A stretch of 64,000 bases of DNA, from contig CAVXIR010000006.1 in assembly GCA_963761975.1 (NCBI GenBank), positions 248,001-312,000 on the forward strand, given 5' to 3'. Of this stretch, positions 17,666 to 29,437 are shown one piece after another; the first letter of the stretch is position 1, and every line of letters begins with the position of its first letter. Below the pieces are notes generated by a model. The model saw only the letters and a program-made list of their open reading frames with translations. It did no database searches and was not told the DNA's origin. The translations under genes and the position numbers were made by a program. Origin of the DNA: JAMQPK01 sp963761975. GTDB taxonomy: Bacteria; Acidobacteriota; Vicinamibacteria; Vicinamibacterales; JAMQPK01.

Positions 17666-17689
17666 CGCATGGGGGTGGGGCCCCATGCG
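17666..17689 (+). promoter_or_regulatory. stable hairpin just before the DUF58 start
   Basis: CGCATGGGG (17666-17674) and CCCCATGCG (17681-17689) form a perfect 9-bp GC-rich stem with a 6-nt loop, ending 9 bases before ATG 17699. No Shine-Dalgarno sequence is seen between the hairpin and the start, so the structure may control or replace ribosome loading. Its GGGGCCCCAT core resembles the repeat upstream of ruvA and ruvB. Confidence 0.4.
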
Positions 17690-17698
17690 AACTAAACA

Positions 17699-18607
17699 AT
17701 GGAACAACACTCCCTTCCCGGCGCACGCTTCGTCGACCCGAAGGTCCTGGCGCGCATCGGCAATCTCGAACTGCTCGCCAAGACCGTTGTCGACGGGTTC
17801 ATCAACGGTCTCCACCGCTCGCCGTACTTCGGCGCGTCGGTCGACTTTGCCGAGCACCGGGGCTACATGCCGGGAGACGACATCCGCCGCGTCGACTGGA
17901 AGCTGTACGCGAGGACGGACCGGTACTACCTCAAAGAGTACGAAGCCGACACCAACGCGAACTTCTCGGTCATCCTCGATATCTCGCGCTCGATGGAGTT
18001 CTCGAGCCGCGGCATCTCGAAGCTCGAGTACGGCAAATATCTGGGCGCCTGCCTCGCGTACTTCGCGCAGAAGCAGCGCGATCGCATCGGCTGCGTGACG
18101 TTCGACAGCGATATCGTCACGCACATTCCACCCTCGGCCAAACATCTCGAGCGCGTCCTTCACACGCTGGACCGAGCCAAGGCCGAACGCAAAGGCGACC
18201 TCAAGGTGCCGATGCAGAAGATGGCAGAGCACTTCGGCCGCCGCGGTATTCTGGTGATCGTGTCGGACTGGTACGAGTCGCCGGAAGTGATCATGGATTC
18301 GGTGAAGCCGCTGCGGTTCCGCGGCAACGACCTGATCGTGTTTCATGTGCTCGACCCGTCAGAGATCGACTTCAATTTTACAGACGCGGCGAGCTTCCAG
18401 GACCTCGAGACGGGCGAGCAGATTCCCGTCGTGCCGACGGCGCTGGCCGCGCAGTACAAGGCACTGGTGCAGGAGCACATCACCGCGCTGGCCCAGCGGT
18501 TCTCGCAGAACCGCGTCGACTACACGCTCGTCAACACCGCGACGCCCCTCGACTATGCACTCTTCAAATATCTGTCCGCGCGCCAGCGGCTGAGCCGGGT
18601 GAGATAA
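17699..18607 (+). CDS. DUF58-domain protein
   Basis: 302 residues. The block RRVDWKLYARTDRYYLKEYEAD is the DUF58 signature, followed by a VWA-like fold beginning VILDISRSMEF and ILVIVSDWYESPE. DUF58 proteins are regular partners of MoxR ATPases and BatA-type proteins. There is no signal peptide or membrane helix, so this one is probably cytosolic. Its stop codon is directly followed by the start of the BatA-like gene, indicating cotranslation. The 170 bp upstream contain two hairpins rather than another gene. Confidence 0.9.
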   Translation: MEQHSLPGARFVDPKVLARIGNLELLAKTVVDGFINGLHRSPYFGASVDFAEHRGYMPGDDIRRVDWKLYARTDRYYLKEYEADTNANFSVILDISRSMEFSSRGISKLEYGKYLGACLAYFAQKQRDRIGCVTFDSDIVTHIPPSAKHLERVLHTLDRAKAERKGDLKVPMQKMAEHFGRRGILVIVSDWYESPEVIMDSVKPLRFRGNDLIVFHVLDPSEIDFNFTDAASFQDLETGEQIPVVPTALAAQYKALVQEHITALAQRFSQNRVDYTLVNTATPLDYALFKYLSARQRLSRVR

Positions 18608-20722
18608 ATGGCGTTTCTGGCCCCTCTCTTCTTCGCCGCGCTGCTCACGTTCGCCATCCCGATATTGATCCACCTGACGCAGCGCGAGCGGAAGCAAGTC
18701 GTCGAGTTTCCCTCGCTGATGTTTCTCGAGAAGATTCCGTATCAATCGGTGCGGCGGCGCAGAATTCGCGACTGGCCGCTCCTGGCGATGCGGCTGGCGG
18801 CGATTCTCCTGATCGTGCTGGCGTTTGCGCGGCCGTTCTTCGACCGTCCCATCGTCGCCCTCGCGAATGTCTCGGGCCCGCGCGAGGTCGTCATCCTGCT
18901 CGATCGCTCGTACAGCATGGGCTACAGCGACCGCTGGGCGCGCGCGCAGGCTGCCGCACGCCAGGTCGTGCAGGGGTTGACGTCCACCGATCACGCCACG
19001 CTCATTCTCTTCGGCACGAATGCCCAGGCCGAAGTCCGCGCGACGGCCGATCTCTCGCGGGTGACGGCGGCGATCGACGGCGCGAAGCTCAGCGCCGAAG
19101 CGACGCGATACGCGCCGGCGCTGAAGCTCGCCCAGCGGGTGCTCGCCGACTCGACCCTGCAGACGCGCGAAGTCGTCATGATCAGCGATTTTCAGCGCAA
19201 CGGATGGGTGCGGGACGAAAACCTCAGGCTCCCGGAAGGCACGGTGTTCAAACCTGTGCCAATCACCGACGCACAAACAGCCAACCTGACCGTCTCGAAC
19301 GTGCTGCCCCAACGAGCGATGTTCTCAGGCCAGGAACGGCTGACCGTCGCGGCCAACGTCATCAATCGCGGGCCCTCTGCAGTGAACAATGTGCAAGTCC
19401 GTCTCGAGCTCGACAACCGTTCGGTCGAATCGCAATCTGTTTCGGTTCAGCCAGGCTCGCCGGTGTCGGTCTCGTTTCAGCCCTTCACACTCGCGCGTGC
19501 ATACACACGAGGCACCGTGCGCATCGGCGACGATGCCCTGAAGCCGGACAACGCGTTTCACTTCGTCGTCTCGCCGGCGCAGCGCCTGTCCGTGCTGCTG
19601 GTCGAGCCCTCACGCGCGCCGCGTGAGTCGAGCCTGTTCCTGCAGAAAGCGCTGGCGATCGGCACGACGCCGCAGTTTCAGGTGGATATGCGTCAGGGTG
19701 AATCGGTGGCGACGACAGACCTGGATCGCCATCGCGTGGTCATTCTGAACGACGTCGCGGCGTTGAGCTCTGGCGAAGCGTTAAAGGCCTTCGTGTCGAA
19801 GGGTGGCGGCCTGCTGGTCCTGCTCGGGGACCATGCAAACTGGGGAACCGATTCAAACGATCTTCTTCCGGGCGTCCCGTCCAATGTCGTTGATCGGGCG
19901 GGCCGCGGCGGCGCGCTGGCCGAGCTCGACTTCAGCCATCCCGTCCTCGAATTGTTCAAGGCGCCTCGCAGCGGCAACCTGACGACGGCGCGGTTCTTCC
20001 GTTATCGCACCATCACCATGAAGCCCGAACCGGCCGGCGACAAGGAAGGCGAGCAGGTGCCGAGCCGGCGTGTCGTTGCACGATTCGACGACGCGGCAGT
20101 CGCGATGGCCGAGCGAAAGATCGGATCGGGCAGCGTCATGCTGTGGGCGTCGACGCTCGACAACTACTGGAACGACCTGGCGAAGAAGCCCGTGTATCTG
20201 CCCTTCGTGCACCAGGTTGTGCGCCATCTCGCGACCTACGAACAGCCCAAGAATTTCTTGACGATCGGCGACGTCGTCGATCCCGGGCATCTGCTGCGTG
20301 CGTCCGGACTCGGTCTCCAGAGCGGCACCGGGGCGATGATATTGACGCCGGCGGGCCAGCGCATCGAGCAGTCGGGCACCCCGACGCCCGTACAGCTTGC
20401 TCTGCCCGGTTTCTACGAAGTGCATGGCCGCTCGAATCAGTCAGGCACGGTGTCGATCGCGGCCAACCTCGACACGGCCGAATCCGATCTGTCGGTCCTC
20501 GACACACAGGAGCTGAACGCTGCGCTCTCGGGACGTCCCGGCACCGTGAATCCCGCCGCCGCCGACGCCGCGGTGATGACGCCGGAAGATCACGAACGCC
20601 GCCAGAATTTCTGGTGGTATCTCCTCATGGCGGGCATCGTGCTGCTCGGAATCGAAACGGCGATTTCCAATCGCATGAAGGGCCCGGTCGAGGGCACGAG
20701 AATTACGCCGACCGCAGCGTAA
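18608..20722 (+). CDS. BatA-like membrane protein with VWA domain
   Basis: 704 residues. The N-terminus (MAFLAPLFFAALLTFAIPIL, then IHLTQRERKQVVEFPSLMFL) is the BatA/double-transmembrane domain, with a second helix at LLAMRLAAILLIVLAFARPFF. A VWA domain follows with MIDAS motif DRSYS (ILLDRSYSMG), then CARDB/Ig-like strands, a Rossmann-like region (GGGLLVLLGDHANW) and a C-terminal helix near LLMAGIVLLGIETAI. It probably anchors the MoxR/DUF58 machinery in the inner membrane. Its start abuts the DUF58 stop (TAA then ATG). The heptamer arrays and S23 gene begin three bases after its stop. Confidence 0.88.
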   Translation: MAFLAPLFFAALLTFAIPILIHLTQRERKQVVEFPSLMFLEKIPYQSVRRRRIRDWPLLAMRLAAILLIVLAFARPFFDRPIVALANVSGPREVVILLDRSYSMGYSDRWARAQAAARQVVQGLTSTDHATLILFGTNAQAEVRATADLSRVTAAIDGAKLSAEATRYAPALKLAQRVLADSTLQTREVVMISDFQRNGWVRDENLRLPEGTVFKPVPITDAQTANLTVSNVLPQRAMFSGQERLTVAANVINRGPSAVNNVQVRLELDNRSVESQSVSVQPGSPVSVSFQPFTLARAYTRGTVRIGDDALKPDNAFHFVVSPAQRLSVLLVEPSRAPRESSLFLQKALAIGTTPQFQVDMRQGESVATTDLDRHRVVILNDVAALSSGEALKAFVSKGGGLLVLLGDHANWGTDSNDLLPGVPSNVVDRAGRGGALAELDFSHPVLELFKAPRSGNLTTARFFRYRTITMKPEPAGDKEGEQVPSRRVVARFDDAAVAMAERKIGSGSVMLWASTLDNYWNDLAKKPVYLPFVHQVVRHLATYEQPKNFLTIGDVVDPGHLLRASGLGLQSGTGAMILTPAGQRIEQSGTPTPVQLALPGFYEVHGRSNQSGTVSIAANLDTAESDLSVLDTQELNAALSGRPGTVNPAAADAAVMTPEDHERRQNFWWYLLMAGIVLLGIETAISNRMKGPVEGTRITPTAA

Positions 20723-20724
20723 AC

Positions 20725-20836
20725 AGTCGCAAGGCGCACGTCGGAAGTCGTAAGGCGCAAGTCTGGTCGTAAGTCTCAAGGCAGTCGGAAGTCGCGAGGC
20801 AGTCGGAAGTCGCGAGACGGTCGACAGTCGCGCGTC
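20725..20836. repeat. AGTCGCA heptamer array, left arm
   Basis: Reads as AGTCGCA, AGGCGCA, CGTCGGA, AGTCGTA, AGGCGCA, AGTCTGG and further AGTCGGA/AGTCGCG heptamers with a few 4-5-base interruptions. It starts two bases after the BatA-like stop and ends four bases before the S23 gene stop. The first 37 bases match 33726-33762 with one mismatch. Confidence 0.85.
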
Positions 20837-20840
20837 GGGT

Positions 20841-21254
20841 TCACGCGTTCGAATCCTCCGCGTCATCCGGCGGTTGGCCGCGCATACGCCAATTGCAGCG
20901 TTGGAGATAGTTGATCCACGGCGTCAGCATCTTCGTAATTTCGATGTACCTGCCGCCGGTTTTTGACAGTTCTTCCTCGGTGACGTATTCCCGCCCCTTG
21001 GCGGTGACGAGATGCGTATGGCTCTGGTACGCCGATCCGCGCGCACGGCCGTAATAGTCGGCGGTCTGGCGGTCGGTGACCTGGCCAAATCCCTCCGAGA
21101 TCAACGCTGGAACCCGACTGGACGATTTAGACAGCTGGCTCCACAGATCGAAGTCTTTGCGAAATGCTTGACGCTTCAAGAGGGCAGAAACTTCATCAGC
21201 TGCCTCGAGCGCCTTGCGATAAACCAGGACATCTGACAGATTCTTGGCTTTCAT
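20841..21254 (-). CDS. four-helix bundle protein of the 23S rRNA intervening-sequence (S23) family
   Basis: 137 residues from ATG 21254. LSDVLVYRKALEAADEVSALL is the family-typical first helix (usual form: F..L.vWqkA.ela..vy.l), FDLWSQLSKSSSRVPALISEGFGQ the second, DYYGRARGSAYQSHTHLVTA the third, and a C-terminal helix ends at INYLQRCN. S23 proteins were first seen in intervening sequences of 23S rRNA and form pentameric bundles; Avd of diversity-generating retroelements is related. The biochemical role is unknown. Here the gene opposes its neighbours and is boxed in by inverted heptamer arrays. Longer open frames upstream run through the array and an amidohydrolase and were not used. Confidence 0.88.
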   Translation of the reverse strand: MKAKNLSDVLVYRKALEAADEVSALLKRQAFRKDFDLWSQLSKSSSRVPALISEGFGQVTDRQTADYYGRARGSAYQSHTHLVTAKGREYVTEEELSKTGGRYIEITKMLTPWINYLQRCNWRMRGQPPDDAEDSNA

Positions 21255-21283
21255 GTCTGGGGCAAGGGCACAAAGCATGCCGC

Positions 21284-21430
21284 GTTGCGACTTACGACCA
21301 GCGACCTGTGACCAACTTGCGCCTCGCGACCAGACTTGCGCCTTGCGAACGGACTTGCGCCTTGTGACCAGACTTGCGCCTTGTGACCAGACTTGCGCCT
21401 TACGACTTCCGACTAGCGCCTTGCGACTGT
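21284..21430. repeat. AGTCGCA heptamer array, right arm (inverted)
   Basis: Made of TTGCGAC, TTACGAC, CAGCGAC and repeated ACTTGCG-CCTTGTG words, the reverse complement of the left arm. Several copies of ACCAGACTTGCGCCTTGTG give a secondary 19-bp period. The block at 21391-21407 is identical to 33896-33912. It runs to the base before the amidohydrolase start codon, so that gene has no separate ribosome-binding site. Confidence 0.85.
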
Positions 21431-21431
21431 T

Positions 21432-22325
21432 ATGAACGACGCCCATTGTCATTTCTTCTCCGAGCAATTCTTCGAAACCCTCGGCCGTCAGCGGCCGCCT
21501 GGATCGCAGCAATCTGCGGCCGAGGTTGTGAGCGCGCTGGGATGGGACGCGCCGGGCTCGCCTGACGATCTCGCCGACCGTTGGGTTAAGGAGCTCGATC
21601 GGGGTGGCGTCACGCGTGCTGGGCTGATTGCCAGCGTTCCCGGCGACGAAGCCTCGGTTGCACGGGCCGTCGCGCGATACCCCTCTCGTTTCGTCGGCTT
21701 CTTCATGCTCGACCCGACGACACCTGATGCGCCGTCGCGAGCGGAGAACGCCCTCGAAAGGCTGGGACTCCGCACGATCTGCCTGTTTCCGGCGATGCAG
21801 CGGTATTCGCTGCACGATCCGCGCGTGCGGGAAATCGCTCAACTGGCGTCGACGCACGCGGGCACGGCCATCTTCGTGCACTGCGGCGCGCTCTCTGTCG
21901 GCGTCCGCAAGAAGCTCGGCCTGCCCAGCCGGTTCGACGTCCGCCATGGCAACCCCCTCGATCTCCATGAGCTGGCGGCCGACTTCCCCAATGTGCCCTT
22001 CATCGTTCCGCACTTCGGCGCGGGACTCTTTCGCGAAGCGCTGCTGGTGTCGGACCTCTGTGCGAACGTCTACCTCGACACATCGAGCACCAACCGGTGG
22101 ATGGGCTATCACCCATCGCTGGCCCTCCCCGATGTGTTCCGGCAGGCTCTGGCGGTGACCGGCCCGGATCGGCTTCTATTCGGCACCGACTCGTCGTTTT
22201 TTCCGAGAGGATGGAACCGGGAGGTCTACGACGCCCAGGCCAAAGCGCTCGATATTGCCGGGATCGACACCGGGGTCCGCCAACGCATTCTTGGCGGCAA
22301 TTTCGACCGCCTTTTTCCCGTCTGA
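21432..22325 (+). CDS. amidohydrolase family (Amidohydro_2) protein
   Basis: 297 residues, a TIM-barrel metal-dependent hydrolase. The N-terminal metal motif DAHCHF supplies His5 and His7; FVHCGA and FIVPHFGAG give further His ligands and LLFGTDSSFFPRGW the conserved Asp. Family members hydrolyse or decarboxylate small substrates, and the substrate here is not evident. ATG 21432 follows the heptamer array immediately. The stop is 47 bp from the DUF4175 gene, so the two are likely cotranscribed. Confidence 0.85.
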   Translation: MNDAHCHFFSEQFFETLGRQRPPGSQQSAAEVVSALGWDAPGSPDDLADRWVKELDRGGVTRAGLIASVPGDEASVARAVARYPSRFVGFFMLDPTTPDAPSRAENALERLGLRTICLFPAMQRYSLHDPRVREIAQLASTHAGTAIFVHCGALSVGVRKKLGLPSRFDVRHGNPLDLHELAADFPNVPFIVPHFGAGLFREALLVSDLCANVYLDTSSTNRWMGYHPSLALPDVFRQALAVTGPDRLLFGTDSSFFPRGWNREVYDAQAKALDIAGIDTGVRQRILGGNFDRLFPV

Positions 22326-22372
22326 CAGCGTCTAAGGTGCTACGATCAGTTTTACTAACTGGGAGACACCGC

Positions 22373-25963
<3,591 letters not shown>

Positions 25964-25969
25964 ACCGGC

Positions 25970-26057
25970 GGTTCTGGGTTCTGCGGTTCTGAGTTCTGGG
26001 TTCTGGTTCAGAACCTTGAACTCAGAATCTGAACGTAGCACCCAGAACCCAGCAACC
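25970..26057. repeat. GGTTCTG heptamer array with inverted arms
   Basis: The left arm (25970-26009) has GTTCTGG, GTTCTGC, GTTCTGA and GTTCTGG words; the right arm (26009-26057) has CAGAACC, TCAGAAT, CCCAGAA and CCCAGCA words, inverted. It separates the DUF4175 gene from the DUF4159 gene and belongs to the family also seen at 62206-62364. Confidence 0.8.
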
Positions 26058-26068
26058 TTGAACTGTAG

Positions 26069-26914
26069 ATGCAGTCCCCCAGAAGTCTCACCAGCGCCGC
26101 TGTTCTTGCAACCGTCCTGACCGCGTCGGCGGCGTACAGCCAAATCTGGTCTGGCGGAGACATGTGGCGGGGCTGGCGTGGAGAAGCGCCCCGCTTTGCG
26201 ACGCGAGCAATCCAGGACGGCACGTTCCATTTCTGCCGTCTGATGTACCCGAGCGCCTCGCGCGAGGCGGGCGGTTCCGGCTGGCGCACCGACTATCCCG
26301 GCGCCGACATCAACTTCAGCATTCGCTTCGCCGAGCTCACCAAAACCGCGGTGAGCATCGACGGTGAAGGCGATCCCGAATATTTCGTGGTGCGCAGCAG
26401 CGGCGACGACAACCTCTTCCGCTGCCCGTACGTGCACATCGAGGATGCAGGCACCGCACGTTTCAGCGACGAGGACGTCCGGCAGTTGCGACTGTACCTC
26501 CAGAAGGGCGGCTTCATGTGGGCCGATGACTTCTGGGGATCGCGCGCCTGGAGCGTGTGGGAGCGGGAGATCAGCAGGGTGCTGCCGGCCGACAAGTATC
26601 CGATCGTCGAGATCCCCGTTAACCATTCGATGTTCCAGACGGTATACACGGTCAAGCGCATCCTGCAGGTGCCAGCCATCAGCCAGTGGCGTCGGAGCGG
26701 CGGCGAAACGTCGGAGCGCGGCTCTGACAGCGCCGAAGTGAACACGCGCGGCATCTTCGATGAAAAGGGACGGTTGATGGTGCTGATGACCCACAACACC
26801 GACATCTCCGACACGTGGGAGCGCGAAGGCGAGGATGTCGAGTACTTCTACCGCTTCTCGCCAGAGGGATACGCCATCGCGATCAACGTGCTGATCTACG
26901 CGATGACGCACTAA
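26069..26914 (+). CDS. exported DUF4159-domain protein
   Basis: 281 residues with a signal peptide ending near AYSQ. FHFCRLMYPS, TDYPGADINFSIRFAELT, DVRQLRLYLQKGGFMWADDFWG and HNTDISDTWEREGEDVEYFYRFSPEGYAIAINV are DUF4159 blocks; the domain is thought to be a Rossmann-like relative of the amidotransferase-type domain found in the other cluster proteins. DUF4159 genes regularly stand beside MoxR/DUF58/DUF4175 genes, so it is likely the last member of this cluster even though a heptamer array intervenes. Confidence 0.87.
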   Translation: MQSPRSLTSAAVLATVLTASAAYSQIWSGGDMWRGWRGEAPRFATRAIQDGTFHFCRLMYPSASREAGGSGWRTDYPGADINFSIRFAELTKTAVSIDGEGDPEYFVVRSSGDDNLFRCPYVHIEDAGTARFSDEDVRQLRLYLQKGGFMWADDFWGSRAWSVWEREISRVLPADKYPIVEIPVNHSMFQTVYTVKRILQVPAISQWRRSGGETSERGSDSAEVNTRGIFDEKGRLMVLMTHNTDISDTWEREGEDVEYFYRFSPEGYAIAINVLIYAMTH

Positions 26915-26958
26915 CGAAATTCCCGTTTATGGCAGAGGGCCCTGACTCTCCTGACCCT

Positions 26959-28533
26959 TCATCTCCTGTTAAACATATCCAGACCGAACTTTGGATTCGT
27001 TCGCGTGCCGGTGATTTTGATCGGCAGCACCATCCCCGCGCCAGGTTTCTTGAAGAACGGATTGAAGGGCTTCAGGAAGAACCCTTTTACACCGCCGCCG
27101 AGGACCTGTGACAACGTCGCCTGCATCTTCAGGCGCCCTCGAAAGTCGAGTGTCTCCTGCCGCATACCGTAGCGGCCGGCGAGCTCGACGGCGGCGCCCG
27201 GCACGGAAAACGTGAGGCTCGAAAACGAGGCGGTCGCGTTCTCGACGACGAAGCGCCCTTTCAGATTCGACAGCACATCGCCAACCGCTTCGTCCTGTCT
27301 CATTCCCTGACCGCGCCGGCTGAGGCCGACGAGCTTGGTCTGCACTGTCGGATCCGTGAATGTCGCCTTTGACAGCTCGAACTGCCCGCGAAGCTGCAGC
27401 TTGTCGATCACCTTCTTTTTTTCGGGTGGAATGACGAGCCTCGCCTGCAACTGTGCGGCGCCAAGCAGAATCGGCGTCTCCGAGTTGACCGCGAGCTTCA
27501 ACAGGTCTTCGATGCGTCCGTTCTGCATGCTCACGTCAACTTCGACCTGCCGGCCCGGCCTGCCTTCGAAGCCAATGACGGCGCCGTGTGCCACAAGGCT
27601 CGTGCTGAGAAAGGTGGCATCGACCTGCTGCAGATACGTGTCGCCGTCCGAGCCGTCCACGATCGCCGTAAAGCGCGTTTTGAGCGGCACCGGCAGTCCG
27701 CCTGCATCGACTTGGAATTGCGGTGTGTCGGTCGTGCCCTGTACCTGAATCCGATTGATGGGGCCGCTGAACTCTCCGGTCGAGCTCAACACGCCCGCGA
27801 GTCCTTCGATGGTGTCGAGGTTCGCGTTGGCAAACGTGTATTTGCCGCTGATGGGCGTCTGTGCCGGGGAGGCGACATTCCACGGCCCGAAGGTGCCGGA
27901 TGTCTCGATCTCGCCCCTGGGAACAGGGTTGGTGAGCGTGGCGATGTACGGAATCGTCTCGCTGATGCCGAGCGAGTCCATGACGAGATGATGGACGGTA
28001 AAAACCTTGGGCTGCTTGCCCTCGCGTTTCGGAATCAGCGTGATGACCGTATCGGGCGCCTCGAAATGATCGATGACGACGTGTTGCAGTTTCCGGCCTG
28101 ACTGCGCGTTCCGCTCCGCTCTTTCACCCTCGCCGCTGTCGAGATCATCGCCAGGCGGAATCTTCACCTGCAGTCCCTGCAGTCTGACCTCATCAACATG
28201 CCGCGGCGTGTTCATCAAATCGCGCAGCGAGCCACGTATCTCGAATCGATCGATCGTGATCATCGGGGGCACGTCCGTGCGCCCCTTCTGACGAATCACG
28301 ACGCCGCCGCCGCTGACCGCCACCCGCGGGAACACGCGCCCTTCGAGGGTCTCGATGGTGACCTCACTCTCGAGCTCTTCGGTAAGCAGCGCAATGACCC
28401 TCGCCTTCAGCGTCTCGGAGCGGATGGGAATGGACAGCCCAACCACGATGAGCGCGGCCGCCAGCACGCCGAGAATCGCAATCAGGATCCAGATGCGCTT
28501 GCGCAGCGTCAGTTTTCTATACACATCGAGCAT
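26959..28533 (-). CDS. AsmA-like membrane-anchored protein
   Basis: 524 residues. One N-terminal membrane helix (IWILIAILGVLAAALIVVGLSI), then a long beta-rich periplasmic region with repeated layouts such as VTIETLEGRVFPRVAVSGGGVVI and VEVDVSMQNGRIEDLLKLAV, and a C-terminal VLGGGVKGFFLKPFNPFFKK. This is the AsmA/DUF748-type layout of proteins that bridge inner and outer membrane and are implicated in lipid transfer. It faces the DUF4159 gene tail to tail with 44 bp between them. Confidence 0.75.
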   Translation of the reverse strand: MLDVYRKLTLRKRIWILIAILGVLAAALIVVGLSIPIRSETLKARVIALLTEELESEVTIETLEGRVFPRVAVSGGGVVIRQKGRTDVPPMITIDRFEIRGSLRDLMNTPRHVDEVRLQGLQVKIPPGDDLDSGEGERAERNAQSGRKLQHVVIDHFEAPDTVITLIPKREGKQPKVFTVHHLVMDSLGISETIPYIATLTNPVPRGEIETSGTFGPWNVASPAQTPISGKYTFANANLDTIEGLAGVLSSTGEFSGPINRIQVQGTTDTPQFQVDAGGLPVPLKTRFTAIVDGSDGDTYLQQVDATFLSTSLVAHGAVIGFEGRPGRQVEVDVSMQNGRIEDLLKLAVNSETPILLGAAQLQARLVIPPEKKKVIDKLQLRGQFELSKATFTDPTVQTKLVGLSRRGQGMRQDEAVGDVLSNLKGRFVVENATASFSSLTFSVPGAAVELAGRYGMRQETLDFRGRLKMQATLSQVLGGGVKGFFLKPFNPFFKKPGAGMVLPIKITGTRTNPKFGLDMFNRR

Positions 28534-28580
28534 CGCGCGTTCTATTCAAGCAAATGAACGGCCAGCTTTGAAAACGCCCT

Positions 28581-29427
28581 CTAAGGCGATGGGGTTCTAA
28601 TCTCAGCCTTGGTGAGGAAACGCCGGAAGTTGCTCAGTTTCTGGCTCGTCTTCAGGCTGAGCGCTCCACGAAACACGGTCAGCGTGTCGATCGATTCCGG
28701 CAGCAGCACGACCTCGTCGGGTTGCTCAAACTCCACTCGTGAAAAGCGGATCGTCATTTCAGATCGTTCTACTCGAATCGTGGGGTCGACGCCGACATAC
28801 CCAATCCGCATCGGAACGCGGAATGGCTTCGACAAGCGCAGGGTCACCTGCAGCACATCGTAGGAAATCGGATCGAACCAGACTCGTCCCTCGTACCCGC
28901 CTCCTTCGGCCTCAAAGCAGCTGCCTTCCCACTTGACGCGCACGCGCTCTGGAGGGCTTTCGATGAAGTCCACCGCCCGCGTGCCTGCCGGGCCGCCCGC
29001 GCGATCGTCCACGATGGTGAATCGATAGCGATAGTGATTGGCCTCGAGCAGAAATGCCAGCGGCTCGGGAGAGCCCGTCTTCGGATCGGTGCAACCCGGC
29101 TGCTGATTCTTTCGCGCCGGGCGACCATTAACAGCTTGTAGCGTCCGCTCGACGCGGAAGAGTGCCTCGCCCCTCGGGTGCGGGTCGCGCGCGACACTCA
29201 GCTCGTAGACGGTCGTGCGCGGTCTTCCTGTCGGTTTGAGGTTATATCGCAGATCCTGCTGGTCGACGGTTTCGGTGCAGATGATGCTGATGAACCGGTC
29301 GTAGTACCTGCTGCGTCCGCTCCGCCAGGCCGCTCAGGATGAGTGCAAGCTCGCCGGTTTGCGCTGACGGCCGACTGCCGCCAAACACCGCGACGATGAG
29401 CGCAACCATCAGGCCGGCGCAGCGCAT
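28581..29427 (-). pseudogene. exported protein of unknown function, one frameshift
   Basis: From ATG 29427 a signal peptide (MRCAGLMVALIVAVFGGSRP) leads to SGLAERTQQ, where the frame breaks. Removing one base of the CC at 29307-29308 joins it to YYDRFISIICTETVDQQ and then to the rest (RVKWEGSCFEAEGGGYEGRVW to the stop at 28581), giving 281 residues. The Cys-Thr-Glu-Thr block near the N-terminus resembles uncharacterised exported proteins of Acidobacteriota. I cannot name a function. It overlaps nothing and sits 10 bp from the threonine aldolase stop on the same strand, so the two may be cotranscribed. Confidence 0.7.
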
Positions 29428-29437
29428 GCCCGGAATG

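Larger units (their letters stand above)
20725..21430. mobile_element. candidate element: S23-family gene between inverted heptamer arrays
   Basis: The left array (20725-20836) and right array (21284-21430) are inverted relative to each other and enclose one minus-strand gene for a four-helix bundle S23-family protein. An almost identical pair of arrays without any gene sits at 33726-33912: the first 37 bases differ at a single position, and a 17-base block of the right arms is identical. The whole unit lies between a BatA-like gene and genes that otherwise would adjoin it. No transposase, target duplication or known element name could be assigned. Confidence 0.5.

Noticed and set aside
20725..21430. 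Diversity-generating retroelement because of the S23/Avd relationship
   Set aside because: No reverse transcriptase, template/variable repeat pair or target gene is seen nearby.
20841..22112. Long minus-strand frame over the S23 gene and the amidohydrolase
   Set aside because: Only the last 137 codons resemble a protein; the rest is antisense to the amidohydrolase and runs through the heptamer array.
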